Source of the DNA: Dethiosulfovibrio peptidovorans
GTDB lineage: Bacteria; Synergistota; Synergistia; Synergistales; Dethiosulfovibrionaceae
DNA: 64,000 nt
Assembly (NCBI GenBank): GCA_002748665.1
Contig: PDTB01000022.1
Location: forward strand, 1 to 64,000
Direction of reading: 5' to 3'
Part shown: positions 34,926-43,071 of the stretch, piece by piece
Layout of the letters: each line of letters opens with the position of its first letter
Position numbering within the stretch: position 1 is the stretch's first letter
Position numbers and translations under genes: made by a program
The notes under the pieces: generated by a model
Seen by the model: only the letters and a program-made list of their open reading frames with translations
What the model was told of the DNA's origin: nothing
Database searches by the model: none

Positions 34926-35555
34926 ATGGCGACAAAAGATCACTGGGGCCACTTGGCCTCGGATTTCCACAGGCGTCAGGCCTTCATAACCGGCGAGGCC
35001 ATGATTGCCCTCATCAAGAGGATCCTGGAGGAACTTACCGACCTGGGCGACCTCCTGGAGCTGGGATGTGGTGACGGCGGGTTCACCCCATCCCTGGCTG
35101 GACAGGCTCGATCCATCGTGGCGACAGACTGCTCCAGGCCCATGGTGACCGAAGCAAAAAAGATGACTGCCTCCATGGACAACGTGACGGTCGAATTAGC
35201 GGACTGTATGGACCTTCCCTACAGCGATGGCCGTTTCGACTCGGTCTTCATGGGTAATCTGCTCCACGTGATCGGCAATCCATCGGGTGCTCTGGTTGAG
35301 GCACATCGAGTGCTCAGGCCTGGTGGTCGGGTTATAGTTTTGAGCTTCACCATTGACGGCATGACTCCCCAGGCCCTTGAGGGCATGATCGAGCGGTACC
35401 TCAAGGCTTTTGGGCCACCGCCTGAGGTGAGAGATCCTCTCACTGTGGCCTCGACGAAGGAGCTCCTGGAGGAAGCTGGTTTCCTGGTCACTCACAGAGA
35501 GCTTCTCCAGACCGAGGAGGCCTCGGCTGTCTACCTTGTGGCCATCAAAACATAG
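34926..35555 (+). CDS. Class I SAM-dependent methyltransferase
   Basis: A 209-residue protein. The ATG at 34926 follows GAGGAGG. The SAM-binding motif I is LLELGCGDGGFTPSLA, with the acidic end of strand two in IVATDCSRPMV, motif II in ADCMDLPYSDGRFDSVFMGN, and a post-motif VLRPGGRVIVLSF. This is the UbiE/Methyltransf_11 type, which acts on small molecules; the substrate is not evident. It is divergent from metK, which makes its cofactor. Confidence 0.88.
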   Translation: MATKDHWGHLASDFHRRQAFITGEAMIALIKRILEELTDLGDLLELGCGDGGFTPSLAGQARSIVATDCSRPMVTEAKKMTASMDNVTVELADCMDLPYSDGRFDSVFMGNLLHVIGNPSGALVEAHRVLRPGGRVIVLSFTIDGMTPQALEGMIERYLKAFGPPPEVRDPLTVASTKELLEEAGFLVTHRELLQTEEASAVYLVAIKT

Positions 35556-35583
35556 ATGACGAAGGGGCATCTCCCTCCGTCAT
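35556..35583. terminator. Possible terminator between convergent genes
   Basis: ATGACGAAGGG and CCCTCCGTCAT (35556-35566, 35573-35583) pair with one mismatch; TTGAATTGTT follows. It begins right after the methyltransferase stop. Confidence 0.4.
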
Positions 35584-35634
35584 TGAATTGTTCCCACCCT
35601 TGTGGATTGCTTGAAGGTTTTTGTGATGTCAAGG

Positions 35635-37533
35635 CTAGGGCTTTTTGAAGAATAAAAGAGGCATCCCCATAACGAGAATCCAGGGAGAGAAGCCGACAGA
35701 ACAGCCCCCGCTACCTATGAACGGAAGAGCTCCCTCGTAGGTCATCTTGAGAGATGTTTCCCTTCCTGTCACCACCGTGACGGTTTGAGGTTCTTCTTTT
35801 TTCCAGAAAAAAAGATCGGTGACGGTGACGGTGTATTGACCGGGGCTCAGGCCCCGAACGGTTGTCCCCGATTTGTTCCATGTCTTGCCACCGTCCAGGC
35901 TCCACTTGGCTCCGTCGTTCACGGCCTCCGCTGGCCAGAGAGTCACTGTGATGGATCCGGGCGCCGAGCTCCCAACGTGATTTCCCAGGGCCTTGAGGCA
36001 GATGCTGGCGCCGGGAGTCTCAGAGGTTATGTCGGTCCAGGTTGTACCGTCAAGGGAGACGTACCCCTGTCCCTTTGAGGAAGAGGCCTTGTCGCTGTAG
36101 CCTCGTACCCGAGTCTCGAGAGCGATGGGATAGCCGTATCCTGGTGTGGTGAGATGCACGACGACGGAGAAGGTCTCTCCTGTGGGGACTCGTACCTCCC
36201 GATCCAGCTCCACCGTATGATAGCCTGGCATTTGCAGGGTTCCCGTCTGTGCCTGAAGAGAGATCCTCCCCGAGGTCGGGCTCGACATCACTCCGGTATA
36301 GACCGAGAGGGAATAGGTTGTCCCTACGCCTCCGGTGTAGAACGAGACGGCTTTGAGGTCGAAGTCGGTGGCTGCCGTGAAGATGTTGGCCATCCAGGCG
36401 CTCTCGTTCTCGTTGGGTGCCGGGGTATACGAGTTGCACCATCCCAGAGGATCGTACTGGTAGATCGTGTTGAATTGACGGGGCTTGCCCCCTACGTAAG
36501 CGACCCCTGTGTCCATTACTGTGTCCTCATAAGAGAGGTAAAAATATCCCCTGTCGCCCCAATCAGGCCCCCAAGAGTTCTTGACGATCCAGGCGCCATT
36601 CGAGCTTGGCTGATTGGCCAGGTTGAACCTGGTCCTGGGGTACGTGTCATCCCATCCGACCACCGTGACGCCGTGGTTGGCTCTGCCCACCGTCAATCCA
36701 TCGGAGTTTCTCGGAGGTGTGTACGAGGCGAACGTCTCGGGGTTGAAATAGGGGGATCTCTCCCACTTTCCTCCCTGGGGATCATTGGCAAACATGCCCA
36801 CGGAGACCGCACCGTAGGTCATGAGTGCTTCCTTTATGTTTGCCTCGTTGGCCTTTTGAAATCGTGTATTTACGCCATTTATTTTTTCATAGTTAAAGTA
36901 AAAATTATAGGCGTGGCGCAGGCTCCACGACGCAGGGGTATCGGCTGCTGGAATGCGACCGTAGGGCGCAGCTCTCTCGGGAACGGCACCGGTTCCCCGG
37001 GCCAGGAGTGCGATGGCTTGAAAGTCATCGCCACCAAAGTTCATGAAGCGGGGGAAGTCCTCAGGATCGTGGTTCCCGAACCCCACCAGGGTCGATGTCT
37101 GGTTCACACTCCCGAAATACGCCAAATACTGTTCCGAGTAGTCGGGGTCTGGCACACCGGCTTTCAAAGCTGTCGATTCCAGAGAGCCCAGGGCGCTGAA
37201 GGCCCAGCAGGTCCCATAGGGCTCTTGGTTCCGAACGGGGGTTACAAAACCTTGCGTTCGAAGGTCGAATGAGACCGGAAAAGACGTGACAGCTTTGTTA
37301 CTCTGGATATCAGGAAACAGATGAACCCCTGCCAGGTGGCTGAGATCCACAGGCGAAGGGATACGAGCACCATATGTTATGTCGCCTGCCTTTCGTCCCG
37401 TCTGCTGCTCCAGGATGAACTCCTCAAAGGTGGGGTTCAGGGGGGCCACGCGACACCAGGCTGCAGATGCCAAGGCTATCGTGATAATCGTTGCCATCGA
37501 AAAAACGTTCAAGAGTCTTTTGGTAGTGTTCAT
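35635..37533 (-). CDS. Secreted C1-family cysteine peptidase with Synergistota sorting tail
   Basis: A 632-residue exported papain-like protease: signal peptide (residues 1-27), short pro-region, then the catalytic domain from about residue 85 (FDLRTQGFVTPVRNQ, active-site Cys in GTCWAFSALGSLES, catalytic His in ANHGVTVVGWDD, Asn in WIVKNSWGPDWGDRGYF). A beta-rich middle domain of the lectin-like kind follows (SFYTGGVGTTYSLSVYTG), then a small Ig-like repeat (ITVTLWPAEAVNDGAKWSLD). The last 24 residues are SGGC, a hydrophobic helix and FKKP, the layout of Synerg-CTERM sorting signals, so it is probably held at the cell surface. A terminator hairpin stands only 14 bases upstream of the ATG. 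Confidence 0.9.
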   Translation of the reverse strand: MNTTKRLLNVFSMATIITIALASAAWCRVAPLNPTFEEFILEQQTGRKAGDITYGARIPSPVDLSHLAGVHLFPDIQSNKAVTSFPVSFDLRTQGFVTPVRNQEPYGTCWAFSALGSLESTALKAGVPDPDYSEQYLAYFGSVNQTSTLVGFGNHDPEDFPRFMNFGGDDFQAIALLARGTGAVPERAAPYGRIPAADTPASWSLRHAYNFYFNYEKINGVNTRFQKANEANIKEALMTYGAVSVGMFANDPQGGKWERSPYFNPETFASYTPPRNSDGLTVGRANHGVTVVGWDDTYPRTRFNLANQPSSNGAWIVKNSWGPDWGDRGYFYLSYEDTVMDTGVAYVGGKPRQFNTIYQYDPLGWCNSYTPAPNENESAWMANIFTAATDFDLKAVSFYTGGVGTTYSLSVYTGVMSSPTSGRISLQAQTGTLQMPGYHTVELDREVRVPTGETFSVVVHLTTPGYGYPIALETRVRGYSDKASSSKGQGYVSLDGTTWTDITSETPGASICLKALGNHVGSSAPGSITVTLWPAEAVNDGAKWSLDGGKTWNKSGTTVRGLSPGQYTVTVTDLFFWKKEEPQTVTVVTGRETSLKMTYEGALPFIGSGGCSVGFSPWILVMGMPLLFFKKP

Positions 37534-37547
37534 ACTCTCACTCCTTT

Positions 37548-37583
37548 AAAAAAGCGGAGACGACCGACGTGGTCGACTCCGCT
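37548..37583 (-). terminator. Terminator between DUF2000 gene and peptidase
   Basis: On the minus strand AGCGGAG-T-CGACC-ACGTC-GGTCG-T-CTCCGCT runs into TTTTTT (ends 37548). It is 14 bases after the DUF2000 stop and 14 bases before the peptidase start. Confidence 0.85.
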
Positions 37584-37597
37584 CAATTCTTGAGAAA

Positions 37598-38023
37598 TTA
37601 CCACCACTGGCGAAGCTTCCCGCACAGGCTTTCAACCGTGTCTCTGGGACCGTGGATAAGGATCCCGAGATATTCAATCTCATGTTCGTCCATGGACTCC
37701 AAGCTCTCAGCCAGTTCTTGATCCCCGGCGGTCTCCATGAGAGCCGACGGACAATCGACCACCAGAAGCTCAGGGATCTCCCGGGCTTTGTTCAGAGCCT
37801 CCCGAAGCTGGGCTACCTTGGCCTTGAACACCACCAGAGGGTGACATAACATCCCACGATGCCGGATGCCCGACTTATCGGTGAGCCATTCCTGCCCCAT
37901 GTGTTCCTCTCCGTGGAATCCCATAGAAGCTCCTAATTGAGCGGCAGCCGTTAAGGCAACGCCGACTTTCAGCTTGGCGTTCAGGATGATGATTGTTTTC
38001 TTTTCACGATACCCGTTATTCAT
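37598..38023 (-). CDS. DUF2000-family protein
   Basis: A 141-residue protein. The ATG at 38023 is preferred to upstream ATGs because GGGGAGG lies seven bases before it. It contains the pattern of DUF2000, a family with a peptidyl-tRNA-hydrolase-II-like fold: IIILNAKLKVGVALTAAAQL, GIRHRGMLCHPLVVFKAKV, VVDCPSALMETAGDQELAES, and YLGILIHGPRDTVESLCGKL. No enzymatic role is established for the family. It is upstream of the C1 peptidase, but a strong terminator separates them. Confidence 0.8.
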   Translation of the reverse strand: MNNGYREKKTIIILNAKLKVGVALTAAAQLGASMGFHGEEHMGQEWLTDKSGIRHRGMLCHPLVVFKAKVAQLREALNKAREIPELLVVDCPSALMETAGDQELAESLESMDEHEIEYLGILIHGPRDTVESLCGKLRQWW

Positions 38024-38145
38024 AGTTTTGACCTCCCCCATTGTACATCTTCTCGACGAGAGAAGCCCGCCGTCCAACAGCCCCACATACAGAGCTTCGC
38101 GTTCAGTGTACCAGTTTTACCGAGTATGCACCACCGAAAGAAGAG

Positions 38146-39243
38146 CTAAGAACGCATGTGTTCCCCCAGAACATGAGCCACTCGATCAGCTGCGTGGCCG
38201 TCACCGTAAGGGTTGGGTGAGGCGGCCATTCGTCTCAGCCTGTCGTCGTCGCTGAGTAGGGACGAGATTCGGGTACCTACGGTATCGGGATCAGTGCCGA
38301 CCAGGGTCAGTATACCGGCAGCCAGCCCTTCGGGACGTTCGGTTACGTTTCGGACGACCGCCACGGGAATACCTAGGGCTGCCCCCTCTTCCTGGAGTCC
38401 TCCAGAATCCGTCACGATGAGTCGACTGGCCGCCAGCAAGGCTGCCATAGGGCCGTACTCCAGGGGAGGAAGTACTGTGATGTTGGGCTTGCCCTCAAGA
38501 GCTGGAGTGACAGCCTGGGCCACTTGGGGGTTCAGGTGAACGGGCCAGACGAACTGGTGATCTCGATGCTCTTGAGCTGTTCGTGCCAGGGCTTGAGCCA
38601 GATCGGACAGGATCGGCCAGTTTTCTCTACGATGCAGGGTTATCGTGACCAGCTTGCCCGATGCAGGCATGGGCACGGGAAGGTCCCCTTGATTGGCTGC
38701 ATACAAAACGGCGTCGATACCTGTCTGTCCGGTAATCGCGATTCGCTCGTCCGGTTTCCCCTCTGCCAGAAGGTTGGCTCTCGCTCCCTCGGTAGGGGCA
38801 AAGTACAGATCGGAGACGACATCGGTGAGAATCCGGTTGGCCTCTTCTGGGAAGGGCTCCGTCATGGAGCCTGATCGGAGACCAGCCTCCACGTGCCCTA
38901 CGGGGATCCGCTCCAGAAAAGCAGCCCAGGCGACGGCGAAGGTGGTCAGGGTGTCACCGTGAACCAGCACGTAGTTAGCTTCCATCTCCCTGAGGGCCGC
39001 CGCTGTACTGGGAAGTATCCGGGCGGCCAGCTCGGTCAAGGACTGCCCCTGAACAAGCACGTCCAGCTTCTTGTCAGCCGGTACGTTGAAGAGCCTGAGG
39101 ACGGAAGTGATCTGGTCTCCATGCTGGCCGCTGACCAGGACCTTGGGGATCAGCCTTTCCTGACGCAGGGCTCCGTAGACGGGAGCCATCTTTATGGCCT
39201 CAGGGCGGGTCCCGAGAGCCAGCACGACGACTGGGGAGGTCAT
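38146..39243 (-). CDS. wecB: UDP-N-acetylglucosamine 2-epimerase
   Basis: A 365-residue non-hydrolysing epimerase that makes UDP-ManNAc from UDP-GlcNAc. VLALGTRPEAIKMAPVYGAL is the family opening, VHGDTLTTFAVAWAAFL and HVEAGLRSGSMTEPFPEEAN the catalytic region, and IVTDSGGLQEEGAALGIPV the UDP site. The ATG at 39243 has GAGGAGAAGG before it and overlaps the preceding epimerase gene by 4 bases. Together with that gene and its regulator it forms a small operon for surface-polysaccharide precursors. Confidence 0.95.
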   Translation of the reverse strand: MTSPVVVLALGTRPEAIKMAPVYGALRQERLIPKVLVSGQHGDQITSVLRLFNVPADKKLDVLVQGQSLTELAARILPSTAAALREMEANYVLVHGDTLTTFAVAWAAFLERIPVGHVEAGLRSGSMTEPFPEEANRILTDVVSDLYFAPTEGARANLLAEGKPDERIAITGQTGIDAVLYAANQGDLPVPMPASGKLVTITLHRRENWPILSDLAQALARTAQEHRDHQFVWPVHLNPQVAQAVTPALEGKPNITVLPPLEYGPMAALLAASRLIVTDSGGLQEEGAALGIPVAVVRNVTERPEGLAAGILTLVGTDPDTVGTRISSLLSDDDRLRRMAASPNPYGDGHAADRVAHVLGEHMRS

Positions 39244-40193
39244 CTGTCCTTCTCCTCGTGGGATCGGTACCAATCGAGGGTTTTGACGATGCCGTCCTTT
39301 AGGGGATAAAAAGTGTCCAGGTCACATATCCTGGACAGGCGGTCGACATCCGCTATGCTGTGGCGAATGTCGCCGGGGCGTTCGTCCTGATATACAGGGA
39401 GCGTCGATGACGGGACCAATTCCGTGAGAATCTCCCGAACTCGGGTAACCGAGGTGCTTCGTCCGCATCCCACGTTGATAACCGATCCCGCCAGGATCTC
39501 GGTCTTGCTCTCTGCCAGTACCATTACACGGGCCGCATCGCCTACGTAGACAAAGTCCCTTGTCTGTTCTCCGTCGCCGTAGATCGTCACGGGCCTTCTC
39601 CTCAGAAAAGCCGTGACAAATCGGGGGATCACAGAGGCATAAGGCCCCTCGGGGTTTTGTCTGGGACCGTAGACGTTGAAGAGTCGAAAGCCTAGCGTGG
39701 GGATACCCCAGGCGGCCGTTGATGCCGCTGCCAAAATCTCGTCCATTGCCTTGCTGGCACCGTAGGGTGACTGGGGAGCGAGGGACGAATCCTCTCTCTG
39801 AGGCCCCTTTCCTCCGGGTCCATAGACAGCCGCCGAGGTAGTATACAGCACGGGGATAGGGCGATCCCGAAGGGTCTCCAATATGTCGGCAAAAGCCCTT
39901 ACGTTCACGTCGTAGCAGAGGCGAGGTTCCTGAAGGGATTGAGGCACCGATATCATGGCAGCCAGGTGAAACAGGATATCGGCCTGGTGCAAGAGCCTGA
40001 CAATGAGGTCCAGATCACGGATATCTCCATGGTGAATCGCCAGGTTCGATCCCTTCAGGTGCTCCAGATTTGTCCCATCTGACGACGACAGGTTGTCCAG
40101 CACCGTGACAGACCATCCATCGCTGATGAGGCGATCACACAAGTGCGAGCCGATGAATCCGGCACCCCCTGTTACGAGGGCTCTACGAATCAT
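39240..40193 (-). CDS. NAD-dependent sugar-nucleotide epimerase
   Basis: A 317-residue extended short-chain dehydrogenase. The NAD loop is VTGGAGFIGSHL, the catalytic residues are Ser in YTTSAAVYGPGG and Tyr/Lys in SPYGASKAMDE, and NVYGPRQNPEGPYASVIPRF is typical of UDP-glucose/UDP-GlcNAc 4-epimerases. It overlaps the regulator gene upstream and wecB downstream by 4 bases each. UDP-glucose 4-epimerase is the likeliest activity, but UDP-GlcNAc or UDP-glucuronate epimerases look alike. Confidence 0.92.
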   Translation of the reverse strand: MIRRALVTGGAGFIGSHLCDRLISDGWSVTVLDNLSSSDGTNLEHLKGSNLAIHHGDIRDLDLIVRLLHQADILFHLAAMISVPQSLQEPRLCYDVNVRAFADILETLRDRPIPVLYTTSAAVYGPGGKGPQREDSSLAPQSPYGASKAMDEILAAASTAAWGIPTLGFRLFNVYGPRQNPEGPYASVIPRFVTAFLRRRPVTIYGDGEQTRDFVYVGDAARVMVLAESKTEILAGSVINVGCGRSTSVTRVREILTELVPSSTLPVYQDERPGDIRHSIADVDRLSRICDLDTFYPLKDGIVKTLDWYRSHEEKDR

Positions 40194-40756
40194 AAGTCAT
40201 CATCCTCTCTTTTCCAAACGACCAGGGTATTCTGAGAATCAAAGGTTTCCCGAAGTCTGGCGAACTCCTCTCTGTTCAGTATAAGCCAACGAATTTTTAT
40301 GCCCAACTCGCTTTCCAGCCGGGCGATCAGGTCCTGAAGATAGTTTCGGTCCACCATTTGTCCGACTAAGACCAGGTCCATGAGTCCCGAATTGACACCT
40401 CGAGTGTCGTCGCCCGTCATGAAGGCCAGGCTCACGTCCCCCAGCTTTACCAGCACGGACTCCACAAGGTGATCAATTCCCAAAGTTTTTCGGACGACCC
40501 CCTGAATCTCAGGAAACAGGGGGTGCCGCCTATTGGCCCGATACATCTTGGTCCGGCCCTCAGACGACGATTCGAGCAGTCCGGCGTCGGTCAGACGATT
40601 GAGCTCAACTCGAATCGTGTTGGTGGACTCGCCGAATTCCTCGGCCAGCTCCCGAAGATATCCTGATACGTCGGGGTTCAGGAATAGTTTTAATAATAAT
40701 CGAACTCTTGTTTTGAGGTGATCAATGAATCTGGTACGGTACTTGCTCCAATCCAC
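40190..40756 (-). CDS. Winged-helix regulator with nucleotidyltransferase-like domain
   Basis: A 188-residue protein starting at GTG 40756. Residues about 12-80 form a winged helix (VSGYLRELAEEFGESTNTIR, LNRLTDAGLLESSSEGRTKM). The C-terminal half (GDVSLAFMTGDDTRG, SGLMDLVLVGQMVDRNYLQD, ELGIKIRWLILNREEFARLR) resembles the minimal nucleotidyltransferase fold, with VNSGLMDLVLVG in the place of the GSxxDLLV motif and lacking its first Asp, so probably inactive. Similar proteins precede polysaccharide genes in several phyla. It is first in the operon with two sugar-nucleotide epimerases, and an inverted repeat sits on its probable promoter, so autoregulation is likely. Confidence 0.75.
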   Translation of the reverse strand: MDWSKYRTRFIDHLKTRVRLLLKLFLNPDVSGYLRELAEEFGESTNTIRVELNRLTDAGLLESSSEGRTKMYRANRRHPLFPEIQGVVRKTLGIDHLVESVLVKLGDVSLAFMTGDDTRGVNSGLMDLVLVGQMVDRNYLQDLIARLESELGIKIRWLILNREEFARLRETFDSQNTLVVWKREDDDL

Positions 40757-40772
40757 CCTTTCAAAAAACGGG

Positions 40773-40793
40773 TCGAGTCATAATATAACTCGA
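40773..40793. promoter_or_regulatory. Operator-like inverted repeat on divergent promoters
   Basis: TCGAGT (40773-40778) and ACTCGA (40788-40793) with a 9-base AT centre that contains possible -10 boxes in both directions (TATATT on minus, TAATAT on plus). It is 17 bases upstream of the winged-helix regulator gene. Confidence 0.55.
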
Positions 40794-40903
40794 ACAGCTG
40801 CTAAAGAGAAGCCCTTGAGGTCCTCTTATGGTACAGTTAGCAAAATACATGTCGTTCATCGACATAACGGGAGGGACGGGACGCATCAGGCGCCGGAGAA
40901 AAT

Positions 40904-41803
40904 ATGGCTGATCGAGTGTATGATCGAAAAGAGATGTTTTTGGGGGATTTGGCGACCCTGACGTGTGCTTTCCTGTGGGGAGTCTCCTTTATGGCCACCA
41001 AGGAGGTCTTAGTATACATGGGACCTCTGTGGCTGTTGACTCTTCGCTTCGGGTTCAGTGCCTTTCTGATCGGGATCGTCTCTCCACGGCGTATTCGGCA
41101 TATGACCAGACGGGATGGGGTACGCGGAGGGACTATAGGACTTCTGCTTCTGGTCGCCATGGTTCTTCAGACGATAGGACTTCAATACACCACGACGGGG
41201 AAATCGGCCTTCATCACAGCCTGCTGTGTGGTGATGGTGCCCTTTTCCACCTGGGCAGTTGCTCGGAAGAGTCCTGGTCTTAAACCCTTTATCGCATCGG
41301 GAATATGCCTGGTCGGTATAGGGATTATCTCTTTGGATGGGGCCTTGAGGCCCGGTTTGGGGGAGATGCTGACTCTCATGTGTGCTGTTGGGTTTGCTCT
41401 CCAGATCGTCGCGATAGATCGCTTGGCTCAGGGTCGAGATGCTTTGACCTTGAGCATGGTGGAGATGGGACTGAGCGCCGTAGCCTGCCTGATCGGTGCT
41501 CTGATCATGGAACCCCTGCCCAGGCTGGATTCACTCACAGGGCTGTGGTGGCTTGTTTATCTGTCGGTAGGATGTACATTAATTCCATACTCCCTTCAGA
41601 TAAAAGCTCAACAGCTCACATCCCCTACCCATGTCACCCTTCTCCTCATGATGGAGTCGGTTTTTGCCATGATCATCGGGGTGATCTTTCTGGGAGAGGC
41701 TTTGACGCTCCGCCTTGTGATGGGCTGTGGGCTTATTTTTGTCTCCATTCTGATCGCTGAGCTGGATTTGATAGGGTGGGCGAAGCAGCGAGGAGAAACT
41801 TGA
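40904..41803 (+). CDS. EamA/DMT-family transporter
   Basis: A 299-residue membrane protein with ten hydrophobic segments in two EamA repeats: FLGDLATLTCAFLWGVSFMA starts the first and LGEMLTLMCAVGFALQIVAI the second; SPTHVTLLLMMESVFAMIIG and FLGEALTLRLVMGCGLIFVS close it. Members export or exchange amino acids, metabolites or drugs. Substrate unknown. It is divergent from the epimerase operon, about 100 bases from the shared palindrome, and is not clearly linked to the genes downstream. Confidence 0.9.
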   Translation: MADRVYDRKEMFLGDLATLTCAFLWGVSFMATKEVLVYMGPLWLLTLRFGFSAFLIGIVSPRRIRHMTRRDGVRGGTIGLLLLVAMVLQTIGLQYTTTGKSAFITACCVVMVPFSTWAVARKSPGLKPFIASGICLVGIGIISLDGALRPGLGEMLTLMCAVGFALQIVAIDRLAQGRDALTLSMVEMGLSAVACLIGALIMEPLPRLDSLTGLWWLVYLSVGCTLIPYSLQIKAQQLTSPTHVTLLLMMESVFAMIIGVIFLGEALTLRLVMGCGLIFVSILIAELDLIGWAKQRGET

Positions 41804-42003
41804 GAAATTTTTAAGATTTTTATAAAAATTCGTAATCTAAAATGCGGCTCTGGACGAGGCCCTGGATGGTCAAGTTGGAAGCGGTTTTATTGTATTTTTG
41901 TTTGGTGATAAATCTTTGTGGTTTCTGTGGGGTTTTTTTGCTTTCGGAATGGCAAGAAGGATGTATAATTGGACGACACAGACGGTTTTTAAGGAGTGGC
42001 TTG

Positions 42004-43038
42004 ATGAAAAACGTCAATATTGTGGTTGCCTGTGTTTTTATATTGACCCTGGTCGCTGTGGGGAGTGTTTTAAAAGCTACTCAGAGCGTTATTCTTCCCT
42101 TCGTCATCGCATGGCTTCTGTCATATATTTTCAGTCCGGTCGTCCGTGCTATGGCGCGGCGAAGAATCCCCATGGTCATCTCCATGGCGTTAGTTCTTGC
42201 CGTGTTGTTGGGCGTCTGTTTTCTCGTGGCCGTGTTCATGAACACCAGGATCGTGGCCTTTGCCTCGGCCTACCCGAAGTACTACGATCAACTGATCGCT
42301 TTGACAAAGAGTTTTACTAACAGCAAATATCTGCCTCCTGACTTTTGGGATAGTATCAACTGGGGTGAGAGCGTGGGGCGATATCTCCTGTCCCTGTCCG
42401 GCTCCTTGGTTTCCCTTTTGTCCAAGTTGGTTTTGGTCGTGGTCTTTCTGGTCTTCATGTTATTGGGAACCCCCTATGTGGAATTCAAAATAAAAAAAGC
42501 ATTTTCAATTGATTCAGGGGCTCGGGTTCTCCTGATCCTTAAGGCCGTCTCGGCCCAGATTGGTCGGTATCTGACCCTTCAGTTCCTCATAAGCATGGTC
42601 ACAGGTTTGTTCGTCTGGCTTTCTCTGTCGTATCTGAAAGTGGATTTCGCAGCCACTTGGGGTGTCCTGGCATTCGCTTTGAACTTTATCCCTACCATCG
42701 GTTCCATCATGGCCTCGGTGCCCCCCATCCTTCTGGCTCTTGTCCAATACTATCCCAACACCTTTCCGGCCGTGGGAGCTGCCGTCGCTCTGCTTTTCAT
42801 CCAGATGATCATCGGCAACGTGGTTACCCCGAAAATCATGGGAGATACTTTGGATCTGAGCCCGGTGGTCATATTGATTTCCCTCTTCTTTTGGGGGTGG
42901 CTCTGGGGCGTGGTGGGTGCTTTGCTCTCCGTCCCCATCGCTGCCATCATCAAGATTATCTGTGAGAACGTTGAGTCTTTGCACGTCATCGGAGTAATGA
43001 TGGGTTCGGGGCGCTCCTATCGTCGAGATCTGTGTTAG
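42004..43038 (+). CDS. AI-2E family transporter
   Basis: A 344-residue membrane protein starting at ATG 42004 (AAGGAG nine bases upstream). A perfect TATAAT at 41964-41969 may be its -10 box. Helices are grouped as two at the N-terminus (VVACVFILTLVAVGSVL, VILPFVIAWLLSYIFSPVV), a soluble stretch, then the conserved C-terminal block with QFLISMVTGLFVWLSLSYLK, ALNFIPTIGSIMASVPPILL, GNVVTPKIMGDTLDLSPVVI and WLWGVVGALLSVPIAAIIKI. The family includes Na+/H+ antiporters and putative autoinducer exporters; no clue to the substrate is nearby. The AlaX gene follows after 33 bases. Confidence 0.93.
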   Translation: MKNVNIVVACVFILTLVAVGSVLKATQSVILPFVIAWLLSYIFSPVVRAMARRRIPMVISMALVLAVLLGVCFLVAVFMNTRIVAFASAYPKYYDQLIALTKSFTNSKYLPPDFWDSINWGESVGRYLLSLSGSLVSLLSKLVLVVVFLVFMLLGTPYVEFKIKKAFSIDSGARVLLILKAVSAQIGRYLTLQFLISMVTGLFVWLSLSYLKVDFAATWGVLAFALNFIPTIGSIMASVPPILLALVQYYPNTFPAVGAAVALLFIQMIIGNVVTPKIMGDTLDLSPVVILISLFFWGWLWGVVGALLSVPIAAIIKIICENVESLHVIGVMMGSGRSYRRDLC

Positions 43039-43071
43039 CAAAGCTGGGGTTCTGAATTAGGGGGGGTATAC

